DNA of 51,596 nucleotides from Clostridia bacterium (GTDB lineage Bacteria; Bacillota; Clostridia; Oscillospirales; CAG-382). Under the pieces are notes generated by a model. It was not told where the DNA came from. It ran no database searches and saw only the letters and a program-made list of their open reading frames with translations. The translations under genes were made by a program, and so were the position numbers. Where the stretch lies: assembly GCA_017563195.1 (NCBI GenBank), contig JAFXDO010000019.1, forward strand, positions 1 to 51,596. Direction: 5' to 3'. Positions 7,569 through 15,979 of the stretch are shown here, piece by piece (position 1 is the stretch's first letter; the number at the start of each line of letters is the position of its first letter).

Positions 7569-10005
7569 TTTCGGTCTCCTTCTTCGTGTCGCCGTTCAAC
7601 TTCATTTCGGCAAACTGCTCACGGGTTATGAGTATACTGCGCTTCTTCGTCGCGGTGTCGAACTCGCCGATAAAGCCCTTTCTCTCCATCTTGTCGACTA
7701 TTCTCGCGGCTCTTGCGTAGCCGAGCGACAGCCTGCGCTGAAGCAGCGAGGTCGACACGGTGCCGCATTCTATCGCGACCTCAAGCGCGTCCATAAACAT
7801 AGGATCGGTCTTTTCGTCGCCGTCGTCGGCAGCCTCAGCCGCCGCGGCACCCTTCTTACCCTTCATGCCGCAGAGCTTTGCCTCCTGCTCGATCTGCTGC
7901 ATGATCGTTTCGTCATACTGAGCGTGAGCGGCTTCCTTGATAAACTGTGTAACAGCCGCAACCTCGCCCTTGCCGTCGACAAATGCGCCCTGAACTCTAA
8001 TCGGCTTCATCGCGCCGACGGGATAATAGAGCATATCGCCCTTACCGAGCAGCTTTTCCGCACCGGTCATATCCAGAATCGTACGCGAGTCGACCGCAGA
8101 GGTCGTGGTAAGCGCGATACGCGAAGGGATGTTCGCCTTGATAAGGCCCGTGATGACGTCGACCGACGGTCTCTGGGTACCGATAACAAGGTGGATGCCC
8201 GCCGCACGCGCCTTCTGAGCAAGACGGCAGACGGATGTTTCGACGTCGTCGGGTGTCGTCATCATAAGATCGGCAAACTCGTCGATGAAGATGACTATCT
8301 GAGGCAGGAGCTGACGCTCGGGATCGTTCGCAACGGCGGTGTTGTATCCCATAAGGTCACGTGCGCCGACCTCCTGAATGAGTCTGTATCGGTTTTCCAT
8401 TTCCGAGCAAGCCCAATTGAGCGTGCCCGCCGCATTCTTCGGGTCGTTGATGACAGGCACGAGAAGGTGCGGAATATCTTTATAGTCGGAAAACTCAACC
8501 GTTTTCGGGTCGATGAGTATAAGCTTTACGTCGTTGGGATGATTGCGGTAAAGCAGAGAGATGATGAGCGAGTTGATGCAGACCGACTTACCCTGACCGG
8601 TAGCGCCCGCAACAAGCAGGTGAGGCATCTTGGCAATATCGAGATAAACGGGACTGCCCGCGACGTCTTCACCGAGCGAGCAGAACAGTCTGCTCTTATT
8701 GTCGCGGAAAACGGGGTTGTCTATAAGTCCGCGGAGACGGACGGTCGAGGTGCTTCTGTTGGGTATTTCGACACCGACTGCCGCCTTGCCGGGGATGTTT
8801 TCGATTCTTACCGCCGTAGCCGCAAGGTGAAGCGCGATGTCGTCGGCGAGGTTGGATATCGCCTTGACTCTTACGCCGGTTTCGGGCTGAAGCTCGTAAC
8901 GGGTTACGGTGGGACCGTAGGTGGAATTAATGACCTTCGCCTTTACGTTAAAGCTTGCGAGCACCTCCTCGAGCTTACGGCTGGTGCGCTCAACCTCGGT
9001 TCCGCTGGGACCGCCCGCGCCGTGACCCGCATCTGCCGTAAGCAGAGATATCGGCGGGAACACGTAGGGAGTGTCTTCGATAGGCTCGAGGCAAAGCTCG
9101 TCCTCCTCGTCGTTGTCGGGCTCGGTCTCCTCGATGATTTCGGGGATGGTTTCGGGCGCCGTGTCGGGCTCAAAGGGAAGATCGTCTATATCGTTCGTGT
9201 TATTTTCGGTTTTAAACTCGTCCGCGGGATTGTATTCGGAAATGACGGTAAAGTCGTCGCCCGATTCCTCCGCGGGATCCTCGGGAAGCTCGTCGGCAAC
9301 AACAGGGCCCACGGGCTCATCCTCGGGATAGAGGGGCTTCTTTTTGCGCTTCTTGGGCTCGGCGGCGACGGGCTCGTCCTCCTCGTCGTCATCCTCCTCG
9401 GATGCGGCTCTCGCACGCTCCGCCGCGTCGCGGAAGCGGCTGTATATAGCCTTCACCGTGTCCTTGGGGGTAGCACCGCAAAGCAAAACGGTGCAGATAA
9501 AGATGCCGAGTATCGCAAGCACGAGAGACGCCGAGCGTCCGATGAGATTGATAAACAGCAATGCAAGCGAACCGCTTACAAGGCCGGCACTCTGAAGCAG
9601 GATGCCCTTCTGATAAAGGTCGCGCACTGCCATCGCCTCGCCGCCCGAAACGGCAACCTGAACGATGAGCGAGATGAACACGAACTCGAGTGCGTAAAGA
9701 AGATATTTGACCTTTGCGACGTTATTCTCGTGGTCCTTGCTCCAGAAGATAACGACAAGGAATATAAGCACGGGAATGACGTAATAAATGGGGCCGAACA
9801 GACCCTTAAGGAAGGAAGAAATGGCGTTTCCGAGTATCCCGTTGTTCATAAACGGGAAAAAGGTAAGCACCATAAAAAATGCAACAAAGCCGAACCCCCA
9901 TCGGATAAGCTCCGAGCGGTCGACTTTGATGGTGTTCTGTTTAGAGCCCGAGGTTTTTTTCGGGGCCGCCTTTGACGACGTCTTTTTATTTTTCTTATCT
10001 GCCAC
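7561..10005 (-). CDS. ftsK: FtsK/SpoIIIE DNA translocase
   Basis: Septum-located, ATP-driven double-stranded DNA pump that clears chromosome termini during division or sporulation. The 814-residue protein has a basic N-terminus, about four transmembrane helices (35-165), and an acidic linker of roughly 170 residues. The motor follows, with Walker A GATGQGKSV near residue 468, Walker B IVIFIDEFADLMM, and the conserved GTQRPSVDVITG. The C-terminal winged-helix gamma domain (VSTSLLQRRLSLGYARAARI) normally reads KOPS/SRS sequences. Start is GTG at 10005-10003 with AAAGGAG seven bases upstream. It lies 12 bases after uppP. The sequence does not separate FtsK from SpoIIIE roles. Confidence 0.95.
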   Translation of the reverse strand: MADKKNKKTSSKAAPKKTSGSKQNTIKVDRSELIRWGFGFVAFFMVLTFFPFMNNGILGNAISSFLKGLFGPIYYVIPVLIFLVVIFWSKDHENNVAKVKYLLYALEFVFISLIVQVAVSGGEAMAVRDLYQKGILLQSAGLVSGSLALLFINLIGRSASLVLAILGIFICTVLLCGATPKDTVKAIYSRFRDAAERARAASEEDDDEEDEPVAAEPKKRKKKPLYPEDEPVGPVVADELPEDPAEESGDDFTVISEYNPADEFKTENNTNDIDDLPFEPDTAPETIPEIIEETEPDNDEEDELCLEPIEDTPYVFPPISLLTADAGHGAGGPSGTEVERTSRKLEEVLASFNVKAKVINSTYGPTVTRYELQPETGVRVKAISNLADDIALHLAATAVRIENIPGKAAVGVEIPNRSTSTVRLRGLIDNPVFRDNKSRLFCSLGEDVAGSPVYLDIAKMPHLLVAGATGQGKSVCINSLIISLLYRNHPNDVKLILIDPKTVEFSDYKDIPHLLVPVINDPKNAAGTLNWACSEMENRYRLIQEVGARDLMGYNTAVANDPERQLLPQIVIFIDEFADLMMTTPDDVETSVCRLAQKARAAGIHLVIGTQRPSVDVITGLIKANIPSRIALTTTSAVDSRTILDMTGAEKLLGKGDMLYYPVGAMKPIRVQGAFVDGKGEVAAVTQFIKEAAHAQYDETIMQQIEQEAKLCGMKGKKGAAAAEAADDGDEKTDPMFMDALEVAIECGTVSTSLLQRRLSLGYARAARIVDKMERKGFIGEFDTATKKRSILITREQFAEMKLNGDTKKETENA

Positions 10006-10017
10006 TTCGGACTCCTT

Positions 10018-10854
10018 TTACATAGCAACGTCGGCAACAACTGCCGCAACGCCGATTATTACGCAGTAAACTGCAAAAAACGTGAAGCTTTTGTTCCTTG
10101 TGAGGTACTGCAAAAGCTTGATCGCGAAAAATCCGACCACCGCCGCGGTCACCGCGCCGGCGATTATCGGTATGAGTTGCTCCGACGAGACGCCCTCGTC
10201 GAAAAGATCGGGAAGCTCGGTCACACAGGCGCCGAGAATCGCGGGGATCGACATCAGAAACGAAAATCTGACCGCCTCCTCGCGGCTGTAGCTGCAAAGC
10301 CTGCCGCCCGTAATGGTCGAGCCCGAGCGGGAGATGCCGGGAAGTATGCCGAGCAGACCCTGCATTATTCCCACTCCGAGCGGACGGAGAAAACCGCCGT
10401 TTTCGACGGTCTTCTCTCCGCTTTTAAGCCTATCGCTTACAACGAGCATCAAGCCGTTGATTATCAAAAGCACACCGATGATCCAGCTGAACGAGCTTAT
10501 CGATTCTACTGCGTCGTCAACGCCCAAAAGCTTGAGCGGGATCAGAGGAAGCGTTGCGATGCAGAGCATCAGAAGCAATCTTTCGCCGTTATCGAGGCCC
10601 TGCTTCAGCCTGCCGGTGAACAGCTTTTTAACAAGAGTGAAGAAGCTTTTGACGAGCATTATCACGTCCCTGCGGAAGACAACGCAGACCGAGATCAGCG
10701 TAGCCAGATGCAATGCGACGTTGAAGGCAAATCCGTTTTCGGTCTGTGTTCCGAAGAAGTTCTGCGCCAGCGCGAGATGACCCGAGCTGGATATCGGCAG
10801 AAATTCGGCAACACCCTGAATAAAGCCGTAGATGATCGCCTCTAAAATGCCCAT
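10018..10854 (-). CDS. uppP: Undecaprenyl-diphosphatase UppP (BacA)
   Basis: Integral membrane phosphatase that recycles undecaprenyl diphosphate to the monophosphate carrier for peptidoglycan and polymer synthesis; it confers bacitracin tolerance when overproduced. Both family signatures are present: EFLPISSSGHLALAQ near residue 20 and GISRSGSTITGG about two thirds along. About eight hydrophobic helices are visible. The ATG at 10854 (MGILEAIIYG) is preferred because GGGG lies eight bases before it; a TTG two codons earlier would be too close to that site. It is placed between the solute-binding protein and ftsK with short gaps. Confidence 0.95.
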   Translation of the reverse strand: MGILEAIIYGFIQGVAEFLPISSSGHLALAQNFFGTQTENGFAFNVALHLATLISVCVVFRRDVIMLVKSFFTLVKKLFTGRLKQGLDNGERLLLMLCIATLPLIPLKLLGVDDAVESISSFSWIIGVLLIINGLMLVVSDRLKSGEKTVENGGFLRPLGVGIMQGLLGILPGISRSGSTITGGRLCSYSREEAVRFSFLMSIPAILGACVTELPDLFDEGVSSEQLIPIIAGAVTAAVVGFFAIKLLQYLTRNKSFTFFAVYCVIIGVAAVVADVAM

Positions 10855-10895
10855 TGACAAGCCCCTTTCTCAAAAATCAACAAATCTGTGGGATA

Positions 10896-12386
10896 TTACT
10901 GAAAATCGATGGAATCGAGCATCTGCTGAAGCTCGCTTTCCGCCTTGCCGAGTACAGACTCGAAGCGGGAAGCAACGTTGGTGTCGAGCTTCATATATTC
11001 GCCCATAATGCCGCCCCAGCCGTATGCACAGCCAAGGTCGAAGGTACGGGAATCGAAGATGATATCAAGCATTTCGCCCGATTCATCGTCGCGGGAGTCG
11101 CGGTACTTAAGCTGTACGTCGTAGTATGCGGGGGTAACGACGTGCATCGAGTATTCGCCGAGAGCCGAGATAACGGTACCGATATCCTCAAGCTCGGATT
11201 CGGGAAGAGTGATGGGAAGGAACATTACCGACGCGTTGTCACGCGATACGGTGTGGTAGTATCTGTCCTGAGTATCGTAGTACTTGGGCATGGGAAGGAT
11301 ACCGAATTCGTTTTCCATCTGACGGAAGGATGCAACGTTGATAAGACCGCACATATAGAAGAGCTCTCTGCCCTCGATGAACGACTTGTGAACGGTTGCT
11401 TCCCAAACGTTCTGGGGAGCGGGATACTTGGATTCATACTTGGGCGAGTTTGCAACCATAACGGTCTGCTCGTCGTTATAGAATTCAAGAACGTCGCCGA
11501 GAATGGTGTAGGTAGCCTCTGTCTCCTCGGAAAGGGTGAGGTAAGGAAGGTCATATTCGTCCTTCTGCGCGATCTTCTGACCTGCAGCTACGAGGTGAAC
11601 GTAGATGTTATAGGTCTCGGTACCGAACGCCCAGGTGTCCATTTCGTCGAGAACGCCGTCGCCGCTCGAGTCGAAGGTAGCGCCGCTTTCCTTACAGATC
11701 TCAACAAGCTTTTCGAAGGTCCACTGATCGTCCTTGACGAGCTGATAGAAATCCTCCTCGATGCCGAGGGTGTTCTTGAGGTCCTTGTTGAAAAGGATAC
11801 ACCAGGTGCCCTGGTCGTCGTAGTTGTTGATATCACCGCAGGTGAAAAACACCTTGTCGGAGATGGAAAGGTCCTCTACGGCGTTCTTATCCCACCAGGG
11901 AGCGGTGAGGTCGATGGTAGAGATGGTGTTGAGGTCGAGAATATAGCCCTCAAGCGCGAGAGTCGATGCTCTGCCGAGCGAGTCGAAGCAGATATCGTAG
12001 TTGTGAAGACCCGAGGTTACCTGAGTCTTAACGATTTCGGGAATGGATTCCTCTGCGGGATTGATGATCTTGCCGACGATCTCGCAGTTGTAGGTGCTTT
12101 CTATGTAGTCGACGGTCTTCTTTTTAGCCTCGTCTACTGCGCTGGGATTTTCCTCGGCATAGATGATCTCACCGGTGTAGCCGAGAATCGAAGCCGAGCC
12201 CGTGCCCCAGCCGTGACAGAGAACGTTGATGGTCCTCTTCTCATCGAACTGGAATTCGGGAGTGGTCATAGAAAAGTCGGTGCTGCCGGCGGTTGCCGAG
12301 CTGTCGCCACTCTCATCGCCGTCGCACGCTACCATGAACGGAATGAGAAGACACATAGCAAGCAGGCAGATTAAAAGTTTTTTCAT
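10896..12386 (-). CDS. Extracellular solute-binding lipoprotein (ABC family 1-like), orphan
   Basis: A 496-residue lipoprotein: signal MKKLLICLLAMCLLIPFMVAC with Cys 21 as the lipid site, then a Ser/Asp/Thr-rich linker. The mature domain has the size and features of MalE-type family 1 solute-binding proteins (hinge-crossing LFNKDLKNTLGI, DQWTFEKLVEICKE, and an aromatic-rich cleft). No permease or ATPase gene is adjacent; instead uppP and ftsK follow 40 bases downstream without a visible terminator. The ligand cannot be inferred, though a carbohydrate is typical for the family. It starts from ATG 12386 with AGAAAGGA and is driven by a consensus promoter at 12452-12480. Confidence 0.85.
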   Translation of the reverse strand: MKKLLICLLAMCLLIPFMVACDGDESGDSSATAGSTDFSMTTPEFQFDEKRTINVLCHGWGTGSASILGYTGEIIYAEENPSAVDEAKKKTVDYIESTYNCEIVGKIINPAEESIPEIVKTQVTSGLHNYDICFDSLGRASTLALEGYILDLNTISTIDLTAPWWDKNAVEDLSISDKVFFTCGDINNYDDQGTWCILFNKDLKNTLGIEEDFYQLVKDDQWTFEKLVEICKESGATFDSSGDGVLDEMDTWAFGTETYNIYVHLVAAGQKIAQKDEYDLPYLTLSEETEATYTILGDVLEFYNDEQTVMVANSPKYESKYPAPQNVWEATVHKSFIEGRELFYMCGLINVASFRQMENEFGILPMPKYYDTQDRYYHTVSRDNASVMFLPITLPESELEDIGTVISALGEYSMHVVTPAYYDVQLKYRDSRDDESGEMLDIIFDSRTFDLGCAYGWGGIMGEYMKLDTNVASRFESVLGKAESELQQMLDSIDFQ

Positions 12387-12451
12387 GTCTTTTCCTTTCT
12401 TTTGTCAAAGCCTTTACAGCAAAATTTGCCGCTGTCAAGATATTATTATAT

Positions 12452-12480
12452 ATTATAGCTGTATATTCATAAAATGTCAA
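12452..12480 (-). promoter_or_regulatory. Consensus sigma-A promoter for the solute-binding protein/uppP/ftsK block
   Basis: On the minus strand TTGACA (12480-12475), a 17-base spacer and TATAAT (12457-12452) match the consensus at all twelve positions. Transcription would begin near 12445, leaving a leader of about 60 bases before the ATG at 12386. Confidence 0.88.
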
Positions 12481-12502
12481 GCAAGATTAACAAACAATTC
12501 AA

Positions 12503-12531
12503 TTGACAAACAGCACTCGTTGGTGTATAAT
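12503..12531 (+). promoter_or_regulatory. Consensus sigma-A promoter for the LCP-like/metY pair
   Basis: TTGACA (12503-12508), 17-base spacer, TATAAT (12526-12531): a perfect match, divergent from and only 22 bases away from the minus-strand promoter. Predicted start near 12538; the TTG start codon follows at 12569. Confidence 0.88.
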
Positions 12532-12568
12532 TCTTCAGTAAACGTTTCTATTTAAAGGAGATGAGATC

Positions 12569-13540
12569 TTGTCTTCGGCATTCAAGAATTTTTTTCTCAC
12601 CTTCGCCATCGCGCTGTTGGTTTTCGCGTTGCTTGCCTTTTTGCTGGTAAAACCCGCAGTATTGAACCTTCTGAAGGACGATGAGGACGAAGGCACGGAC
12701 GTGTCCGACGATATTATCGAGGAAAGCGGAGACGACGTAAGCGAGGACGTATCGGTCCCCGTAGTCGATCCCGGCGATATCGACGAGACCGCCGATATAT
12801 TCACCGCGGTAATACTCTGTGTCGACTCCAACGGTCGCGCACTCAACACCGTATTTATCGATTCCAACGCACAGACCAAGCGATTCATATACTGTCCCAT
12901 CGCGTCGAGCGTGAAGACCACCAACGAGATCGGCGTTACCGTCCCCATCGGTGATCTTTTCAGCACCATGACACCCGACAACATCGCTCAGTGCGTCACC
13001 GCGATGACCGGTATCGAAACCGACTATTGCCTCAAGTTCGACCGCAACGGCGTACGTGCCATGGCGGCGATGATCCCGGGTGCAAGCGTTGTCCTCAACG
13101 AGGACGTGGTATTCATTAATCCCGCGTACGCAGACTTTGTTCCCGAGCTCGGTCAGCCCTACCCCGACGATTATTACATCACCGTTTCCAACGTCGACGG
13201 ACGCGTGCTTCTCAACGAGCAGCTTAACGGCAGATCCAAGCTCGACTGGCTTCTCGAATACAACCCCAATCTCGACGGAAGCGAATACAACGCGATATAT
13301 TCGCTCATCGCGAAGTCGATAATCACCCAGTTCTTCGAAAACGAATCGATGCTCAAGAGCACCAACGTTATGGCGACTGTCATCAAGAGCTGTGAGACCA
13401 ACCTCACCTCGACCGCCGCGTCCGAGCATCTCGAAACCATATTCTCGTACAACGATTTTTCGATCCACAAGACCAACTACCCCGCAAGCTGGGAGACCGC
13501 AGTCACCAAGCTTCGCGAGCTGGACGGCAGATTTGATTAA
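12569..13540 (+). CDS. Degenerate LytR-CpsA-Psr (LCP)-like membrane protein
   Basis: A 323-residue protein with one N-terminal transmembrane helix (about 6-28), an acidic linker rich in Asp/Glu/Val, and a domain that follows the LCP order: an initial strand (FTAVILCVDSNGRALNTV), a helix followed by GIETDYCLKFDRNGVRAM, a stretch in place of the GGV loop (AMIPGASVVLNEDV), and the C-terminal helix region. LCP enzymes attach polymers to peptidoglycan using conserved Arg and Asp residues. Here the PRDT-type Arg is absent (YCPIASSVK) and the R-x-x-R-Q helix is replaced by DGSEYNAIYS, so catalysis is doubtful. TTG start at 12569, AAAGGAG eight bases upstream. The metY gene follows after 18 bases. 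Confidence 0.6.
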   Translation: MSSAFKNFFLTFAIALLVFALLAFLLVKPAVLNLLKDDEDEGTDVSDDIIEESGDDVSEDVSVPVVDPGDIDETADIFTAVILCVDSNGRALNTVFIDSNAQTKRFIYCPIASSVKTTNEIGVTVPIGDLFSTMTPDNIAQCVTAMTGIETDYCLKFDRNGVRAMAAMIPGASVVLNEDVVFINPAYADFVPELGQPYPDDYYITVSNVDGRVLLNEQLNGRSKLDWLLEYNPNLDGSEYNAIYSLIAKSIITQFFENESMLKSTNVMATVIKSCETNLTSTAASEHLETIFSYNDFSIHKTNYPASWETAVTKLRELDGRFD

Positions 13541-13558
13541 GATTTGCAGGTATTTACC

Positions 13559-14845
13559 ATGAAAAAAGACTATTCTCCCGCTACAAAGTGCATTCACTCG
13601 GGCTATGAGCCCGCAAACGGTGAGCCGCTCGCGCTTCCGATATATCAAAGCACGACCTACTCCTACTCCTCCCCCACCGAAATCGGCAAGCTCTTCGACC
13701 TTACTGCGGACGGACATATGTATTCCCGCATATCCAATCCCACCGTTGCCTGTGTCGAAGCAAAGATCGCCGACCTTGAGGGCGGCGTCGGTGCGCTCTG
13801 CACGAGCTCGGGTCAGGCAGCAAGCTTCCTTGCGATCGCAAACATCGCCTCCGCGGGCGACCACATCCTCGTTTCCTCGAAGATCTACGGCGGCACGACC
13901 AATCTCTTCAACGTGACGCTCAAGCGCTTCGGGATCGATTGCACCTTCTTCGATCAGGACATTCCGAACGACGGGCTCAAGGCACTCATTCAGCCCAACA
14001 CCAAGCTCATTTTCGGTGAAACCATTGCAAACCCCGCGCTTTCGGTATTCGATATCGAGCGTATCGCGGGCGTGGCTCACGAGGCAGGCATTCCTCTCAT
14101 TATCGACAACACCTTTGCGACCGGCGTGCTTTGCCGTCCCATCGACTTCGGCGCAGACATCGTAGTGCTTTCGACCACCAAGTATATGGACGGTCACGCA
14201 GTACAGCTCGGCGGCTGTGTCGTCGACAGCGGTAATTTCGATTGGACCCAAAACGACAAGTTCCAAGGGCTTTGCACCCCCGACGAATCCTACCACGGCA
14301 TAGTTTACGTCGAATCCTTCGGCAAGCTCGCATACATCACCAAAATGCGTGTTCAGCTCATGCGCGACTTCGGCGTTTACCCCGCGGCACAGAACGCGTT
14401 CCTTCTCGATCTCGGTATGCAGACCCTCGACGTGCGTCTCAAGCGTCATTGCGACAACGCACTCGCGGTCGCACGTTTCCTCGAGGACAGCGGCTATGCC
14501 GAATACGTCAACTACGCAGGGCTCGAAAGCAACAAATACAACGCGCTTGCTAAGAAATATCTTCCCAAGGGCTGCTGCGGCGTAGTATCCTTCTGCATCA
14601 AGGGCGGCAGAGAAAAGGCAGAGAAATTCATGAACTCGCTTTCACTCTTCGTCAACGCGGTACACGTTGCTACGGTTCACTCCTGCGTGCTTCATCCCGC
14701 AAGCTCGACCCACCGTCAGCTCAGCGATGAAATGCTCGTAAAGGCGGGAATCGACGCAGGCCTCATCCGAATTTCGGTAGGAATCGAGGATATCGACGAT
14801 ATAATCGCCGATCTCAAGCAGGCTTTGGCAAAAACTTTTGATTAA
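13559..14845 (+). CDS. metY: O-acetylhomoserine sulfhydrylase (Cys/Met metabolism PLP enzyme)
   Basis: PLP-dependent enzyme of the cystathionine gamma-synthase family that most likely forms homocysteine from O-acetylhomoserine and sulfide. The 428-residue length and the motifs TTKYMDGHA (Schiff-base lysine near residue 208), SRISNPTVACVEAKIADLEGG, TSSGQAA and the C-terminal HPASSTHRQL fit the MetY branch better than MetB/MetC. Methionine gamma-lyase remains an alternative that motif reading does not exclude. The ATG at 13559 is chosen over an upstream in-frame codon because the conserved N-terminus begins there. It follows the LCP-like gene by 18 bases. No SAM riboswitch or T-box is visible ahead of it. 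Confidence 0.88.
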   Translation: MKKDYSPATKCIHSGYEPANGEPLALPIYQSTTYSYSSPTEIGKLFDLTADGHMYSRISNPTVACVEAKIADLEGGVGALCTSSGQAASFLAIANIASAGDHILVSSKIYGGTTNLFNVTLKRFGIDCTFFDQDIPNDGLKALIQPNTKLIFGETIANPALSVFDIERIAGVAHEAGIPLIIDNTFATGVLCRPIDFGADIVVLSTTKYMDGHAVQLGGCVVDSGNFDWTQNDKFQGLCTPDESYHGIVYVESFGKLAYITKMRVQLMRDFGVYPAAQNAFLLDLGMQTLDVRLKRHCDNALAVARFLEDSGYAEYVNYAGLESNKYNALAKKYLPKGCCGVVSFCIKGGREKAEKFMNSLSLFVNAVHVATVHSCVLHPASSTHRQLSDEMLVKAGIDAGLIRISVGIEDIDDIIADLKQALAKTFD

Positions 14846-14861
14846 TTAAGTGAAAACCCTA

Positions 14862-14890
14862 TTGAAATTCATAAATAAATGTGATATCAT
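14862..14890 (+). promoter_or_regulatory. Promoter of the ferredoxin gene
   Basis: TTGAAA (14862-14867), 17 bases, TATCAT (14885-14890), with a TG immediately upstream of the -10 in extended -10 position. The AT-rich segment lies just after metY and gives a short leader to the GGAGG at about 14906. Confidence 0.7.
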
Positions 14891-14918
14891 TTAAATAATA
14901 AATACGGAGGTGTTTACC

Positions 14919-15092
14919 ATGGCATATTCTATCGTTAACGATACTTGCATCGGTTGCGGCACCTGCGAGGCAGAATGCCCCGTAAGCGCTATCACTGTCG
15001 GTGATGACGGCAAGTACGTAATCGACCCGGAACTCTGCATCGAATGCGGCGCATGCGCAGGCGTATGTCCCGTAGATGCTCCTCAGGCGTAA
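14919..15092 (+). CDS. 2[4Fe-4S] ferredoxin
   Basis: Small clostridial-type electron carrier of 57 residues. Two complete cluster motifs are present, CIGCGTCEAECP and CIECGACAGVCP, related by internal duplication, as in ferredoxins that serve hydrogenases and pyruvate:ferredoxin oxidoreductase. The ATG at 14919 has GGAGGTG about eight bases upstream. It has its own promoter and a strong terminator directly after, so it is a single-gene unit. Confidence 0.96.
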   Translation: MAYSIVNDTCIGCGTCEAECPVSAITVGDDGKYVIDPELCIECGACAGVCPVDAPQA

Positions 15093-15110
15093 ATTAAGGG
15101 CCGAGACCCG

Positions 15111-15150
15111 ATAATGCGTCCATAGGTTAGCCTGTGGACGCATTATTGTT
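15111..15150 (+). terminator. Intrinsic terminator after the ferredoxin gene
   Basis: Long hairpin: ATAATGCGTCCA (15111-15122) pairs with TGGACGCATTAT (15135-15146), and the inner bases continue the stem (AGG with CCT) to a TTAG loop. It is followed by a short T-rich stretch. It begins about 20 bases after the ferredoxin stop codon. Confidence 0.85.
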
Positions 15151-15247
15151 TTACAAAAAAGGGCGATTCGCGTCGGTTTCTTCGAAAAAGCACGTAGGCT
15201 CTTGCTTGAAAATACAAAAAGGTCGCGTATGCGACAGATAAAAGATT

Positions 15248-15967
15248 ATGATAAAGAACAAAATAAACGGCGAGCTGACGATCGCGGAGCCCGAAAACGG
15301 GATACGCTTCGGGACCGACGCATTATTGCTTGCCGATTTCGCTTCGTCGGTAAAGCGCGGCAGATGCATTGATCTCGGCACAGGCTCGGGAGTGATACCC
15401 CTGCTGATGCTCGCAAGCGGCAGTAACGCCGAATTCGTAGGGCTCGAGCTGCAGCCCGAATACGCGAGCGTTGCGCAACAAAACGCAGAAAGCAACGGCT
15501 TCGGCGACAAATTCAAGGTGATCTGCGGCAACGCATCGGATCACAAAGCGCTTTTTGAAAGCGGACGTGCCGACTACGTCGTAACGAACCCGCCGTATAT
15601 GCGGATAGACTGCGGCGTTCAGAACGAATCCACTCCGTTGAACATCGCAAGACGCGAGGTATTCGGAGGGATAGACAGCTTCTGCGAGGCGGCGGCGTGG
15701 TGCCTGAAAAGCGGCGGCTCGTTTTTCGCGGTATACCGTCCCGACAGACTCGTAAATCTGCTTTGCGCGATGAGAAGCAACAGGATCGAGCCCAAGCGGC
15801 TTCGCGCAGTCGTCGCTTCAAGCGGTGCCTCCCCCTCGCTGATACTCGTCGAGGGACGCAAGGACGGCAGAGAGGGTCTTATTTACGAAAACGATCTCGT
15901 GATATATACCGATCCGACACACAAAACGCAAACCGAGGAATTACAGGCGATATACAGTCGCTTTTAA
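15248..15967 (+). CDS. tRNA1(Val) A37 N6-methyltransferase-like (TrmN6/YfiC family)
   Basis: Rossmann-fold, SAM-dependent methyltransferase of 239 residues. SAM motif I is DLGTGSGVIPLL, with the acidic motif II at GLELQPEYA, and the amino-methyltransferase signature is NPPY (VVTNPPYMRID). The N-terminal IRFGTDALLLADF and the internal RREVFGGIDSF match the TrmN6 family that methylates adenine 37 of tRNA-Val. The ATG at 15248 has no strong ribosome site. The S8 protease gene starts 12 bases after its stop, so the two may share a transcript. Confidence 0.82.
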   Translation: MIKNKINGELTIAEPENGIRFGTDALLLADFASSVKRGRCIDLGTGSGVIPLLMLASGSNAEFVGLELQPEYASVAQQNAESNGFGDKFKVICGNASDHKALFESGRADYVVTNPPYMRIDCGVQNESTPLNIARREVFGGIDSFCEAAAWCLKSGGSFFAVYRPDRLVNLLCAMRSNRIEPKRLRAVVASSGASPSLILVEGRKDGREGLIYENDLVIYTDPTHKTQTEELQAIYSRF

Positions 15968-15979
15968 CAGAGAGCAACG

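Noticed and set aside
7456-9975. An 839-codon plus-strand frame opposite ftsK
   Set aside because: Opposite a clear FtsK translocase; composition (His/Arg/Val-rich, no domain) is that of an antisense shadow. The same holds for long plus-strand frames at 65-1615, 10854-12374 and 25256-27391, and the minus-strand frame at 12548-14449.
13541-13558. SAM riboswitch or T-box before metY
   Set aside because: The gap is 18 bases and the sequence has no such structure.
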